From assembly GCA_902558705.1 (NCBI GenBank), contig CACEEW010000002.1, positions 76,547 through 122,189 on the forward strand: 45,643 bases of DNA, in the 5' to 3' direction. The DNA comes from an uncultured Pelagibacteraceae bacterium (GTDB lineage Bacteria; Pseudomonadota; Alphaproteobacteria; Pelagibacterales; Pelagibacteraceae). The translations under genes and the position numbers were made by a program. The first letter of the stretch is position 1. Every line of letters begins with the position of its first letter. The notes beneath the pieces were generated by a model. It had not been told where the DNA came from and searched no databases. It was given only the letters and a program-made list of their open reading frames with translations. Positions 7,751 through 14,934 of the stretch are shown piece after piece.

Positions 7751-8773
7751 ATGCCTAAGCTTAATGTATTAGTCGCTGGTTCATCTGGCTATATTGGAAT
7801 TCAACTAATTAAGTTATTAGTGAAACATAAGTATGTAAGAATTAAATACTTATGTGGAAATTCTTCTGTTGGAAAAAAAGTTTCAAGTTATGATAATTCA
7901 AGATCTGTTAAAAACTTACCCAAGATTATCAAGTTTGATAAAAAATACTTAAAGGATGTTGATATAGTTTTTACGGCATTGCCTAATGGTGAAGCTCAAG
8001 CCATTTCAAAAGATTTAAATGATAAAAATGTATTAATTGATTTGGCGGCAGATTTTAGACTCGAAAAAGCTTCTGATTATAAAAAATGGTATAATCAAAA
8101 ACATAAAGCTTTAGCAAATATTAAAAAAAGTATTTATTCTTTACCTGAAATAACTGGAAAAAAAGTGATAGATTTTAAAATAATTTCTTGTCCAGGATGT
8201 TATCCAACTTCAATTCTTATACCGTTGCTTCCGTTATTAAAGAGTAAATTGATTAAAAAAAACAATATTATAATTGACTCTAAATCTGGATATTCTGGAG
8301 CTGGAAGAGGTGTTCATAAAAAATATAAAGATAAAAATTTATATGAATCTCTTAGTGCTTATGGAATTGACACTCATAGACACAATCCTGAAATAGACCA
8401 AATGATTAAAAGATTCACAAAAGTAAAATCTACTTTTGATTTTACTCCACATTTATCACCAATGTTTAGAGGAATATTTAGCACTATTTATGTAGATTTG
8501 AATAAATCTAGTTCTCAATCAAAAATTATTAAAAATTTATCTAATTTTTATAAGAAATCTACTTTTGTAAAAATAATGAACAAAGATAAATTGATAAGTA
8601 CTAATGATGTGATTAATTCAAATAATTGTCATATTTCTATTTGTAAAACAAAAAATAAAAATAGAATAATAATACTATCTGTAATAGATAATTTAGTTAA
8701 AGGTGGGGCAGGACAAGCAATTCAGAATATGAATATAAAATGTGGCTTTCCAATAAATGCAGGTTTGGAATGA
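7751..8773 (+). CDS. argC: N-acetyl-gamma-glutamyl-phosphate reductase
   Basis: 340 residues. ArgC reduces N-acetylglutamyl phosphate to the semialdehyde in arginine synthesis, in the cytosol. The N-terminal nucleotide-binding turn V-A-G-S-S-G-Y-I-G and the catalytic cysteine in S-C-P-G-C-Y-P-T-S near residue 150 are present, followed by S-G-x-S-G-A-G-R near 180 and the C-terminal V-I-D-N-L-V-K-G-G-A-G-Q-A-I-Q-N block. It begins 33 bases after rpsI; its TGA overlaps the ATG of the next gene as ATGA. Confidence 0.96.
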   Translation: MPKLNVLVAGSSGYIGIQLIKLLVKHKYVRIKYLCGNSSVGKKVSSYDNSRSVKNLPKIIKFDKKYLKDVDIVFTALPNGEAQAISKDLNDKNVLIDLAADFRLEKASDYKKWYNQKHKALANIKKSIYSLPEITGKKVIDFKIISCPGCYPTSILIPLLPLLKSKLIKKNNIIIDSKSGYSGAGRGVHKKYKDKNLYESLSAYGIDTHRHNPEIDQMIKRFTKVKSTFDFTPHLSPMFRGIFSTIYVDLNKSSSQSKIIKNLSNFYKKSTFVKIMNKDKLISTNDVINSNNCHISICKTKNKNRIIILSVIDNLVKGGAGQAIQNMNIKCGFPINAGLE

Positions 8774-8994
8774 GAATTTTAGTGTATTTTGGTTTGGCTA
8801 TAATTATCAACAATTGTTCGTTAAATGAAGATTCTAAATACTGGACAGAAAATAGTATAAAGAAAAAAGTAGATAACCAAAAATTAATAAAGATTATTGA
8901 AAAATCAAATGATATTAGATTAATGTCTCTTGATGAGTATAAAATTTATATAGATGATTATATTAAAAAAAGTAAATTTCCAGATATAAACTAA
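8770..8994 (+). CDS. Small putative lipoprotein, unknown function
   Basis: 74 residues from ATG 8770, chosen because it overlaps the argC stop as ATGA and because a signal sequence follows immediately; an in-frame ATG at 8740 would add 10 residues inside argC. A hydrophobic stretch (residues 2-13) ends at a Cys (residue 16) preceded by N-N, resembling an atypical lipobox. The mature part is a charged, probably helical chain with no motif I recognise. Its stop overlaps the hom start by one base, so it is translationally coupled between two amino-acid genes. It may be an envelope protein that merely shares the operon. Confidence 0.7.
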   Translation: MRILVYFGLAIIINNCSLNEDSKYWTENSIKKKVDNQKLIKIIEKSNDIRLMSLDEYKIYIDDYIKKSKFPDIN

Positions 8995-10286
8995 TGAATA
9001 AGACGATTAACATTGCTGTAGTTGGTTTGGGTCAAGTTGGTATATACCTTTATAACGAACTGAACTCTAAAAAAAAAGAAATTGAAATTAAGACAGGAAA
9101 AAAAATTAATATAGTTGCTATTTCAGCAAAAAATAAAAATAAAAAAAGACGATTTAGAATTGATAAGAAAATTTTTTACTCAAATCCATTAAAGATATTT
9201 AAATTAAAAAAAATTGACATATTATTTGAGTCAATTGGATTGTCAGACGGTATTTCCAAAAAAATTGTAGAAACTGCCTTAAAAAAAAAAGTTAATGTTA
9301 TAACTCCTAATAAAGCTTTAATAGCAAAACATGGAGATTATCTTTCTAAATTAGCAGAAAAAAATAGAGTAAATTTAGAGTTTGAAGCTTCTGTTGCTGG
9401 AGGAATACCTATCTTAAGAACTATAAAAGAAAGTTTGGCAACAAATAAAATTAGCAAAGTCTATGGAATACTCAACGGTACTACTAATTATATTTTATCT
9501 GAAATGGAAAATAGTAATGAAACTTTTGATAAAGTCTTAAAAAAAGCTCAAAAACTTGGGTATGCTGAACCAGGTAATCCAAAGTTAGATTTAAATGGTT
9601 TTGATGCTTTTGCTAAAATTAGAATATTATCCGCTCTTTCTTTCAATACAAAAATTTCTAAACATAAATGTATAATGGAAGGAATTGAAAACATTAAATT
9701 AGAGGACATTAAAATAGCTAATCAGTTAGGTCTTAGAGTTAAATTACTTGGAATTTCTGAAATTATTAATGGTCAATTATTCGAAACAGTGCATCCAAGT
9801 TTAGTAAGCAAAAACACATACATAGGAAATGTTAGTGGTGTTATGAATGCAGTGATTACAGAAGGTAAACCAGTAGGACAAAGTGTTTTACAAGGCGAGG
9901 GTGCTGGACCTGGCCCAACATCATCATCTTTGTTGGCTGATCTGTTATCAATCTTACGAGGTAATACAAAATATCCTTTCGGTATTTCTTTTAACAAAAG
10001 ACAATCTATTAAGCCATTTAACAATGATAATTATACTAATTCTTTATATCTTAGATTTGAGGTCAAAGATAAACAAGGTGTTCTTTCATTAATAACAAAT
10101 AGATTAGCAAAATATAAAATTTCAGTGAAAAGAATTATTCAAACACCTGATAAGAAGAATAAGAAAGCAACTATTGTAATTATTACCCATAAAACAACAG
10201 AAATTAACGCAAAAAATTGTTTATCAATATTCAAAAAAAATAAGAATATTCTTAAATTTCCAACATTAATTAGACTATATAATTAA
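8994..10286 (+). CDS. hom: Homoserine dehydrogenase with ACT domain
   Basis: 430 residues, the length of the Gram-positive/alphaproteobacterial form not fused to aspartokinase. It reduces aspartate semialdehyde to homoserine for threonine and methionine. The N-terminal NAD(P) motif is V-V-G-L-G-Q-V-G, the catalytic core contains E-A-S-V-A-G-G-I-P-I and G-I-L-N-G-T-T-N-Y-I-L (residues near 130 and 155), and G-E-G-A-G-P-G-P-T-S-S-S-L near 302. Residues from about 350 form an ACT domain (Y-L-R-F-E-V-K-D-K-Q-G-V-L), suggesting allosteric feedback, commonly by threonine. Start overlaps the previous stop (TAATG). Confidence 0.96.
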   Translation: MNKTINIAVVGLGQVGIYLYNELNSKKKEIEIKTGKKINIVAISAKNKNKKRRFRIDKKIFYSNPLKIFKLKKIDILFESIGLSDGISKKIVETALKKKVNVITPNKALIAKHGDYLSKLAEKNRVNLEFEASVAGGIPILRTIKESLATNKISKVYGILNGTTNYILSEMENSNETFDKVLKKAQKLGYAEPGNPKLDLNGFDAFAKIRILSALSFNTKISKHKCIMEGIENIKLEDIKIANQLGLRVKLLGISEIINGQLFETVHPSLVSKNTYIGNVSGVMNAVITEGKPVGQSVLQGEGAGPGPTSSSLLADLLSILRGNTKYPFGISFNKRQSIKPFNNDNYTNSLYLRFEVKDKQGVLSLITNRLAKYKISVKRIIQTPDKKNKKATIVIITHKTTEINAKNCLSIFKKNKNILKFPTLIRLYN

Positions 10287-11188
10287 TGGACATTTATATT
10301 AAACTTTTTGAGGTTTTATTTCCTGTTTTTTTTGTTGTTGGTATTGGATATTATTTAGGTAAAAAAAATCCAAAAATAGACACAACTTTTATTACAAATT
10401 TTGCTGCTAACGTTGGTACTCCAGCAATGATTATTTACGCTTTAAATCCGGTAAATATTTCATTCAATATTTTTCTTAATTATTTTTGGTATTACGCATT
10501 AGCCATTTGCGGATTCATGATTACAGGAGTAATAATATTATACCTTTTAAAAACCAAAGATATTATTAGAGAATTACCTCCATTAACAATGCCCAATACT
10601 GGAAATATGGGTTTACCAATATGCTTATTTGCTTATGGTTCACAAGGTCTTGGTGTATCAGCAGCAATATCTGCATTGATTATTTTATGCCATTTTACAT
10701 TAGGTGTATTTTTAGCTGATAGAAAATTTAGTTTAAATGTCATACTTAAGAGTCCTCCCTTTTACGCAATTATAATTGCTATATTTTTACTTTACTATGA
10801 TTTAGAACTTCCAGGATTTGTTGAAAATACTACCTTTCTATTAATGTATGCAACAATTTTTCTAATTTTAATGTCGTTAGGAATTGCTTTAACTAGACTA
10901 AAGGTCTTTTCACTAAATAAAGCAGTATTCTCCTCTATAGGTCGAGTAATCGTTGGTCCTATAATAGGATATTTATTAATCCTATATTTTAACCTAGAGG
11001 GATTTGCTGCTGGTGTTTTATTAATTCAATGTTCAATGCCAAGTGCAGTTCTTAATTATCTTGTAGCATCAATTTATTCACCGAAAAAGATTGTTGATAG
11101 TGTTGCTAGTACAATTGTTGTTTCAACACTTATGTCATTTATAACTGTTCCAATAGTTGTATTCTTTGCTTTAAAATACTTTAATTAA
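10286..11188 (+). CDS. AEC (auxin efflux carrier) family permease
   Basis: 300 residues with about ten hydrophobic segments. The N-terminal F-P-V-F-F-V-V-G-I-G-Y-Y-L-G and the central N-T-G-N-M-G-L-P segment are typical of the AEC family, which exports or imports small carboxylates or amino-acid-like compounds; the substrate cannot be told from sequence. The second half repeats the fold with the late A-V-L-N-Y-L-V-A block. Its ATG overlaps the hom stop by one base, so it appears co-transcribed with hom. Confidence 0.85.
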   Translation: MDIYIKLFEVLFPVFFVVGIGYYLGKKNPKIDTTFITNFAANVGTPAMIIYALNPVNISFNIFLNYFWYYALAICGFMITGVIILYLLKTKDIIRELPPLTMPNTGNMGLPICLFAYGSQGLGVSAAISALIILCHFTLGVFLADRKFSLNVILKSPPFYAIIIAIFLLYYDLELPGFVENTTFLLMYATIFLILMSLGIALTRLKVFSLNKAVFSSIGRVIVGPIIGYLLILYFNLEGFAAGVLLIQCSMPSAVLNYLVASIYSPKKIVDSVASTIVVSTLMSFITVPIVVFFALKYFN

Positions 11189-11208
11189 TCTATATCCTTC
11201 TTCAATAG

Positions 11209-12060
11209 ATGAAGGCTATAACTTTTAATTTATTGGCGTGGGTAATGCTTCCAATTATGGACGGATTTGCAAAATATTTAAGTGCAGATCTACCAGTTTT
11301 ACAAATTACTTGGGCAAGATATTTTTTTACTGTTACTTTTACTCTTCCGATTATGTTTTTCTTTTTTAGGCAAAATTTAGTTTGGACTGATAAACCTAAA
11401 TTACAATTCATTAGAGGTTTAATATTACTCTGTGCAAATATTTGTTTTTTTTATGCAATATCAGTCATATCTTTGGCTAAGGCGTTAACTTTAGCATTTA
11501 TTGCTCCATTAATTGTTACCGCTTTCTCACCAATATTTTTAAAAGAAAAAGTTGGTTTCAGAAGATGGGCAGCAGTAATTATTGGATTTGTAGGTTCCTT
11601 AGTAGTTATAAGACCAGGTTTTGTAGAAATTAATTTAGCAAGTTTGGCTGCGCTTGGCACTGGTGTTATGTATGGATTTTATTTAATTATTACTCGTAAA
11701 CTTAGCACTTCAGACAATCCCTTATTAACTTTATTGTTAACTGGTGTAGTAGGGGCCATAATAATATCTTTCGTAATGCCTTTTGTGTGGGTTAAGCCTA
11801 ACTTAAATCAGTGGTCTATGATGGCTGCCATAGGTATTTTTGCCTGTATAGGGCATTTATTCCTAATATTGTCTCTCAAATATGCCGACGCTTCTAAATT
11901 AGCTCCATTTAGCTATTTTGAAATAATTACAAACATCATTATAGGTTATTATTTCTTTAGTGATTTCCCAGATAATTGGACTTTCCTAGGATTATTTATT
12001 ATTATATTAAGTGGTATATATATCTCAAAAAGAGAGAACATAGTTAAAAAAGTAAAATAA
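11209..12060 (+). CDS. DMT superfamily (EamA domain) transporter
   Basis: 283 residues with ten predicted helices in two EamA repeats. The first repeat has the W-A-R-Y-F-F-T segment near residue 30 and A-L-T-L-A-F-I-A-P-L near 95, the second the G-x-x-Y-G-F-Y-L-I-x-T-R-K-L segment near 155 and P-F-S-Y-F-E near 240. Members export metabolites or take up amino acids; the substrate is unknown. It follows the AEC gene after 20 bases and is the last forward gene before a 450-base non-coding stretch. Confidence 0.87.
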   Translation: MKAITFNLLAWVMLPIMDGFAKYLSADLPVLQITWARYFFTVTFTLPIMFFFFRQNLVWTDKPKLQFIRGLILLCANICFFYAISVISLAKALTLAFIAPLIVTAFSPIFLKEKVGFRRWAAVIIGFVGSLVVIRPGFVEINLASLAALGTGVMYGFYLIITRKLSTSDNPLLTLLLTGVVGAIIISFVMPFVWVKPNLNQWSMMAAIGIFACIGHLFLILSLKYADASKLAPFSYFEIITNIIIGYYFFSDFPDNWTFLGLFIIILSGIYISKRENIVKKVK

Positions 12061-12490
12061 TAGGTATAATTTATTTACTAATATTTAAAGTATTACATTA
12101 AGTATTTATGTTAAACTATTGTTTTTATTGTATATTTTATAACTTAAAATATTATAAAATTATGACTTATTTACAATATAAATACAAATAATTGCTGTAA
12201 TAAGTTCTTAATTTTTGGTAAAAAATGAAAAATGTTAAAAATCAAACAAAATTAAGCTTTTTTACACATACCAAATAAAAAATTGATTGAAAAATAGGGT
12301 GCTTTAAAAATGTTGATATAGTTGAATAGTAGAGCGATGCACTAATTGAATATACCATTTAAACGGCCATAGAGGGGTCTATTTTAAGTGTAGCCTCATA
12401 TCTAGTACAACTGAAGGGTGAACTTTACTAATTTACAAGAAATCAATTAAAAAGATCAAAAAATGTTGATTTTACTGACTTTTTTAATGT
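12061..12490. other. Non-coding stretch with no recognised gene
   Basis: About 430 bases between the DMT transporter and the alkyltransferase terminator. It is very AT-rich up to about 12300 and somewhat richer from 12320 to 12420. I find no tRNA, no reading frame with a credible start, and no strong hairpin. A 22-codon open run around 12365-12430 on the forward strand is preceded by a stop and is too short to support a gene. It may be decayed sequence next to a mobile region. Confidence 0.5.
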
Positions 12491-12512
12491 AAAAAAGTCC
12501 TAGAATAGGGCT
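12491..12512 (-). terminator. Rho-independent terminator of the alkyltransferase gene
   Basis: Read on the reverse strand, AGCCCTA and TAGGACT (12512-12506 with 12502-12496) form a 7-bp stem (one G-T) with a 3-base loop, followed by a run of six T. The upstream arm overlaps the stop codon of the alkyltransferase gene. Intrinsic terminators are scarce in this window, which makes this one notable. Confidence 0.65.
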
Positions 12513-12786
12513 AAATCTCTGCTTTTTCAGATCTAAGTAATTTGAGCTTTTGCTTAATTCCGCCTCTCCCAGAGTAACCTCCAAGAGCTCCATCAGATCT
12601 AATCACTCTATGACAGGGTATTTTTGGGGCATATGGGTTTTTAGCACAAGCATTAGCCACAGCACGAGCCGATTTAGGGCTTTTTATGCTAATAGCCACC
12701 TGTTTATAAGTTTTTATTTTACCTTTTGGTATTGTTTTAAGGTATTTCCAGACTTTTAATTGAAATTTAGTACCCTTAAGTATCAT
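12511..12786 (-). CDS. ogt: Methylated-DNA--protein-cysteine methyltransferase, DNA-binding/catalytic domain
   Basis: 91 residues, covering only the C-terminal catalytic domain of O6-alkylguanine-DNA alkyltransferases (full proteins have 160-180). The active-site block P-C-H-R-V-I is at residues 57-62, preceded by the arginine-finger region R-A-V-A-N-A-C-A-K-N-P and followed by L-G-G-Y-S-G-R-G-G. The Cys is intact, so repair by alkyl transfer is plausible; short forms of this kind also occur elsewhere, including catalytically inactive alkyltransferase-like proteins, but those lack the Cys. A GC-rich structured segment ending in a terminator-like hairpin lies directly upstream of the ATG. Confidence 0.9.
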   Translation of the reverse strand: MILKGTKFQLKVWKYLKTIPKGKIKTYKQVAISIKSPKSARAVANACAKNPYAPKIPCHRVIRSDGALGGYSGRGGIKQKLKLLRSEKAEI

Positions 12787-12792
12787 TTATCT

Positions 12793-12837
12793 AAAAAACC
12801 ACTGTTTCCTTGCACTTTTATGGGTGCAAAGAACAGT
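12793..12837 (-). terminator. Terminator-like hairpin just upstream of ogt
   Basis: On the reverse strand ACTGTT/AACAGT (12837-12832 with 12806-12801) and inner TTGCAC/GTGCAA (12829-12824 with 12815-12810) stack across a small internal loop with an 8-base apical loop, then GG and six T (12798-12793). The T-run ends 6 bases before the ogt start codon, so read-through here would decide ogt expression if transcription starts upstream. Confidence 0.65.
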
Positions 12838-12970
12838 TGTTTTGACGCGTCGTTGATCAGCTACCGCCACGTCTCCCGCTCTACATGTTCAGCGATGCTT
12901 TGTAGAGCTTTCTGCCCCTTGGAATTGTACCTCTCGGTTTTTCTCCAATCGGCCAGTTAAGAGTTGCCCC
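12793..12970 (-). ncRNA. Candidate structured RNA or attenuating leader upstream of ogt (unrecognised)
   Basis: A reverse-strand unit of about 178 bases with a promoter-like signal in front (12975-13003), a GGGG start near 12970 and a terminator-like end. GC content is about 51% over 12841-12960 by my count, against the obviously AT-rich surroundings. Visible stems are GCTCTACA/TGTAGAGC (8 bp, 12878-12885 with 12901-12908, 15-base loop) and the final two-part hairpin at 12801-12837 followed by six T. I tried tmRNA, 6S, SRP and RNase P signatures and found no convincing match. It ends 6 bases before the ogt ATG, so it could be a stand-alone small RNA or a leader that attenuates ogt. A decayed foreign gene is the main alternative. 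Confidence 0.5.
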
Positions 12971-12974
12971 TTAA

Positions 12975-13003
12975 TTCATATCTACTTTAACAAAATATGC
13001 GAA
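12975..13003 (-). promoter_or_regulatory. Candidate promoter of the GC-rich RNA / ogt
   Basis: Reverse strand TTCGCA (13003-12998), 17-base spacer, TATGAA (12980-12975). Predicted start falls in the GGGG run at 12970-12967, exactly where the GC-rich segment begins. Confidence 0.45.
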
Positions 13004-13071
13004 AATAGGGTATCACTAAATAGTTGTTTTTTTTAATTTAATTATTTTCTGTGAATTACGGTGATAACTAT

Positions 13072-13245
13072 TCATTTGGTTAATAATATCAAGTAACTCG
13101 CTAAAAATATTACTGCCATTATAGATAAAAATATTGTGTTAAAGCTTTTACCAGTATTTCGATACTGAATAAAACTCAATATAATAAATCCTATTGAGCT
13201 TATTAAGAACCAAACTGCAGGAATTTCTCCATCTATTGAACCCAT
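13072..13245 (-). CDS. Small membrane protein, unknown function
   Basis: 57 residues, ATG at 13245, stop TGA at 13074-13072. It begins MGSIDGEIPAVWF and has two hydrophobic helices (about residues 10-26 and 38-55) separated by Q-Y-R-N-T-G-K-S. The pattern of a clean start, two well-formed membrane helices joined by a polar basic loop, and a stop after a final T-K is unlikely for random AT-rich DNA. I recognise no family. It lies between the GC-rich segment and the recombinase gene, on the opposite strand to the recombinase and with about 76 bases between the two starts. Confidence 0.55.
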   Translation of the reverse strand: MGSIDGEIPAVWFLISSIGFIILSFIQYRNTGKSFNTIFLSIMAVIFLASYLILLTK

Positions 13246-13263
13246 AATTTTTAATTTAAACTA

Positions 13264-13292
13264 TTGACATTAAAAATCACCTATTATATAAC
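13264..13292 (+). promoter_or_regulatory. Strong sigma-70-type promoter of the recombinase gene
   Basis: A perfect TTGACA (13264-13269), a 17-base spacer and TATAAC (13287-13292). The predicted start near 13299 lies inside the left arm of a 9-bp palindrome, suggesting that a protein bound there would block initiation. Confidence 0.7.
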
Positions 13293-13317
13293 TTCCGATA
13301 ATTAATGGTTATCGGAA
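13293..13317. repeat. 9-7-9 inverted repeat at the recombinase transcription start
   Basis: TTCCGATAA and TTATCGGAA are perfect inverted copies separated by the 7 bases TTAATGG, 5 bases before the recombinase ATG. Such spacing is that of a tyrosine-recombinase core site (two inverted arms around a 6-8 base crossover region), and the inner ATAA/TTAT ends resemble dif sites. It could equally be an operator for autoregulation or, as RNA, a hairpin at the 5' end of the message. Confidence 0.75.
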
Positions 13318-13321
13318 ATAT

Positions 13322-14227
13322 ATGAATAATTTAATAACTGATGTTAAAAGCTTGGAATTAGAAACTTTAAAAAATTTAAAGAATTCAAAAGCTAATAATA
13401 CTTTAAGGGCTTATCAATCTGATTTCAGAGACTTTTCAGCATTCTGTGCAAAAAATGGTTTTTCTTCATTGCCAACACAGCCAAAAATAGTAGCGCTCTA
13501 TATTACTCATCTCTCAAAATCATCAAAATTTAGTACATTAAAAAGGAGAATAGCATCAATAAGCGTCCTTCATAAACTAAAGGGGCATTATCTAGACACT
13601 AAACACCCAATTATAATGGAAAATTTACATGGTATTAAAAGAACTTTAGGGACAAGGCAAAAGGCAAAAAAACCACTATTAATCAATGATTTAAAATTAA
13701 TAGTTAAAGCAATAGATGAAGAAAAAATTAGAGATAAAGCATTAATTTTAATTGGATTTTCAGGCGGGTTTAGAAGATCAGAGTTAGTCAACATCCATAT
13801 TAGTGATATTGAGTTTGTAACTGAAGGTGTAAAAATTCTCATTAAAAGATCTAAAACAGATCAATCAGGTGAAGGAAGTGTTAAGGCAATCCCCTACTTT
13901 GACAATCAGGAATTTTGCCCAGTTGTAGCTCTCAAAAATTATATTAATGAAAAATTTTCAAATACTAATGAGGGTAAAATTTTCAATATTTCAGATAAAT
14001 CGGTGGCTCTTATTATTAAAAGATATGCAGAAAAAGTGGGTTTAGATTCTTCAAAATATGCAGGACATAGTCTAAGATCAGGTTTTGCAACTACTGCTGC
14101 TGAGTTTGGTGCTGAAGAAAGAAATATCATGGCTATGACAGGTCATAAAACTACTCAAATGGTAAGAAGATATATTCAAGAAGCAAATTTATTTAAAAAT
14201 AATGCCTTAAATAAGATAAAGATTTAA
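13322..14227 (+). CDS. Tyrosine recombinase / site-specific integrase
   Basis: 301 residues. The N-terminal SAM-like core-binding domain (residues 15-105) has N-T-L-R-A-Y-Q-S-D-F-x-D-F. The catalytic domain shows the full set: Arg in G-G-F-R-R-S-E-L near 147, Lys in K-R-S-K-T-D near 180, H-S-L-R-S-G near 248, G-H-K-T-T near 274 and the nucleophile Tyr in V-R-R-Y-I-Q near 284. The C-terminal block resembles integrases carried on mobile elements of other alphaproteobacteria more than housekeeping XerC/XerD. No phage or plasmid genes accompany it and I saw no flanking direct repeats. It has its own strong promoter. The tail overlaps the convergent methyltransferase by 4 bases. Confidence 0.92.
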   Translation: MNNLITDVKSLELETLKNLKNSKANNTLRAYQSDFRDFSAFCAKNGFSSLPTQPKIVALYITHLSKSSKFSTLKRRIASISVLHKLKGHYLDTKHPIIMENLHGIKRTLGTRQKAKKPLLINDLKLIVKAIDEEKIRDKALILIGFSGGFRRSELVNIHISDIEFVTEGVKILIKRSKTDQSGEGSVKAIPYFDNQEFCPVVALKNYINEKFSNTNEGKIFNISDKSVALIIKRYAEKVGLDSSKYAGHSLRSGFATTAAEFGAEERNIMAMTGHKTTQMVRRYIQEANLFKNNALNKIKI

Positions 14228-14931
14228 TTTACTTTCTTAATAATTACTTGCTGCCAAATTTTTAAGAAAGAAATGTTAGATAAATTTTCTGAAATAAAAT
14301 TATTAATAATAACAGCAGGGTTATTTTTTAAATCTTTATAATACCACCATAGATAATCATCTAAAATTAAATAACCACCATTATTAAGCATTTTCCATGA
14401 ATTATTAATATCTTTTTTTACTTGTTCTGATGAATGATCACCATCAACAAAAATTAGGTCAAATGATTTAAAATTATTAGAAAAAAAATCATTGGAAGTA
14501 TTTTTAATTTTTTTTAATCTATTATCATCTTGATAAGATTTAGTATTTATATCGAAATTAGCCTCGATAATATTAAAATTTTGTTTTAAGTGCTCATCAC
14601 TTCCTGACCACGTATCTACACAAGTAATCTTACTATTCTTAAATGTTTTCAAAAAAAAAATAGCACTACGACCCTCGTATGATCCAATTTCCAATATATC
14701 AGATATATCATTTGAATATTTAAAATAATTATTTAGATAATAAAGATTATTGCAAAACCATTTTTCTTTAAAATTAAAAGATTTAAAATCAGAATAAATT
14801 TGTTTTTCAATTTTAGATGATTTTCTTTTTGATTTATAATTCGGTAAAAAATTTGTTATATAATTTAATAATATAAAAAAAGGAGTACGAATTAATAATA
14901 GACGGTACAAATTTTTAAAAAACTTAGTCAT
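14224..14931 (-). CDS. Class I SAM-dependent methyltransferase (Methyltransf_24 type)
   Basis: 235 residues. A basic, partly hydrophobic N-terminus (about 40 residues) precedes the methyltransferase fold: motif I I-L-E-I-G-S-Y-E-G-R-S near residue 79, the acidic end of strand 2 in C-V-D-T-W near 99, L-I-F-V-D-G-D-H-S near 157 and L-I-L-D-D-Y near 188. The V-D-G-D-H-S form is common in methyltransferases that decorate surface glycans, and the upstream partner is a glycosyltransferase, so glycan methylation is the likely role. The start lies 3 bases after the restored end of that gene (see the frameshift there). Confidence 0.82.
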   Translation of the reverse strand: MTKFFKNLYRLLLIRTPFFILLNYITNFLPNYKSKRKSSKIEKQIYSDFKSFNFKEKWFCNNLYYLNNYFKYSNDISDILEIGSYEGRSAIFFLKTFKNSKITCVDTWSGSDEHLKQNFNIIEANFDINTKSYQDDNRLKKIKNTSNDFFSNNFKSFDLIFVDGDHSSEQVKKDINNSWKMLNNGGYLILDDYLWWYYKDLKNNPAVIINNFISENLSNISFLKIWQQVIIKKVN

Positions 14932-14934
14932 TAA

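Noticed and set aside
12365-12430. Short protein-like open run on the forward strand
   Set aside because: Only about 22 codons, preceded directly by a stop and with no start codon.
12760-12960. Forward-strand 66-codon open frame over the ogt start and the GC-rich unit
   Set aside because: It overlaps the ogt 5' end, has no family resemblance and reads a GC-rich segment where stop codons are rarer.
12787-12970. tmRNA as the identity of the GC-rich unit
   Set aside because: One segment (C-U-G-A-A-C-A-U-G-U-A-G-A) resembles a conserved tmRNA stretch, but there is no T arm, no CCA end, no tag frame and no matching acceptor sequence; the similarity lies in a simple hairpin.
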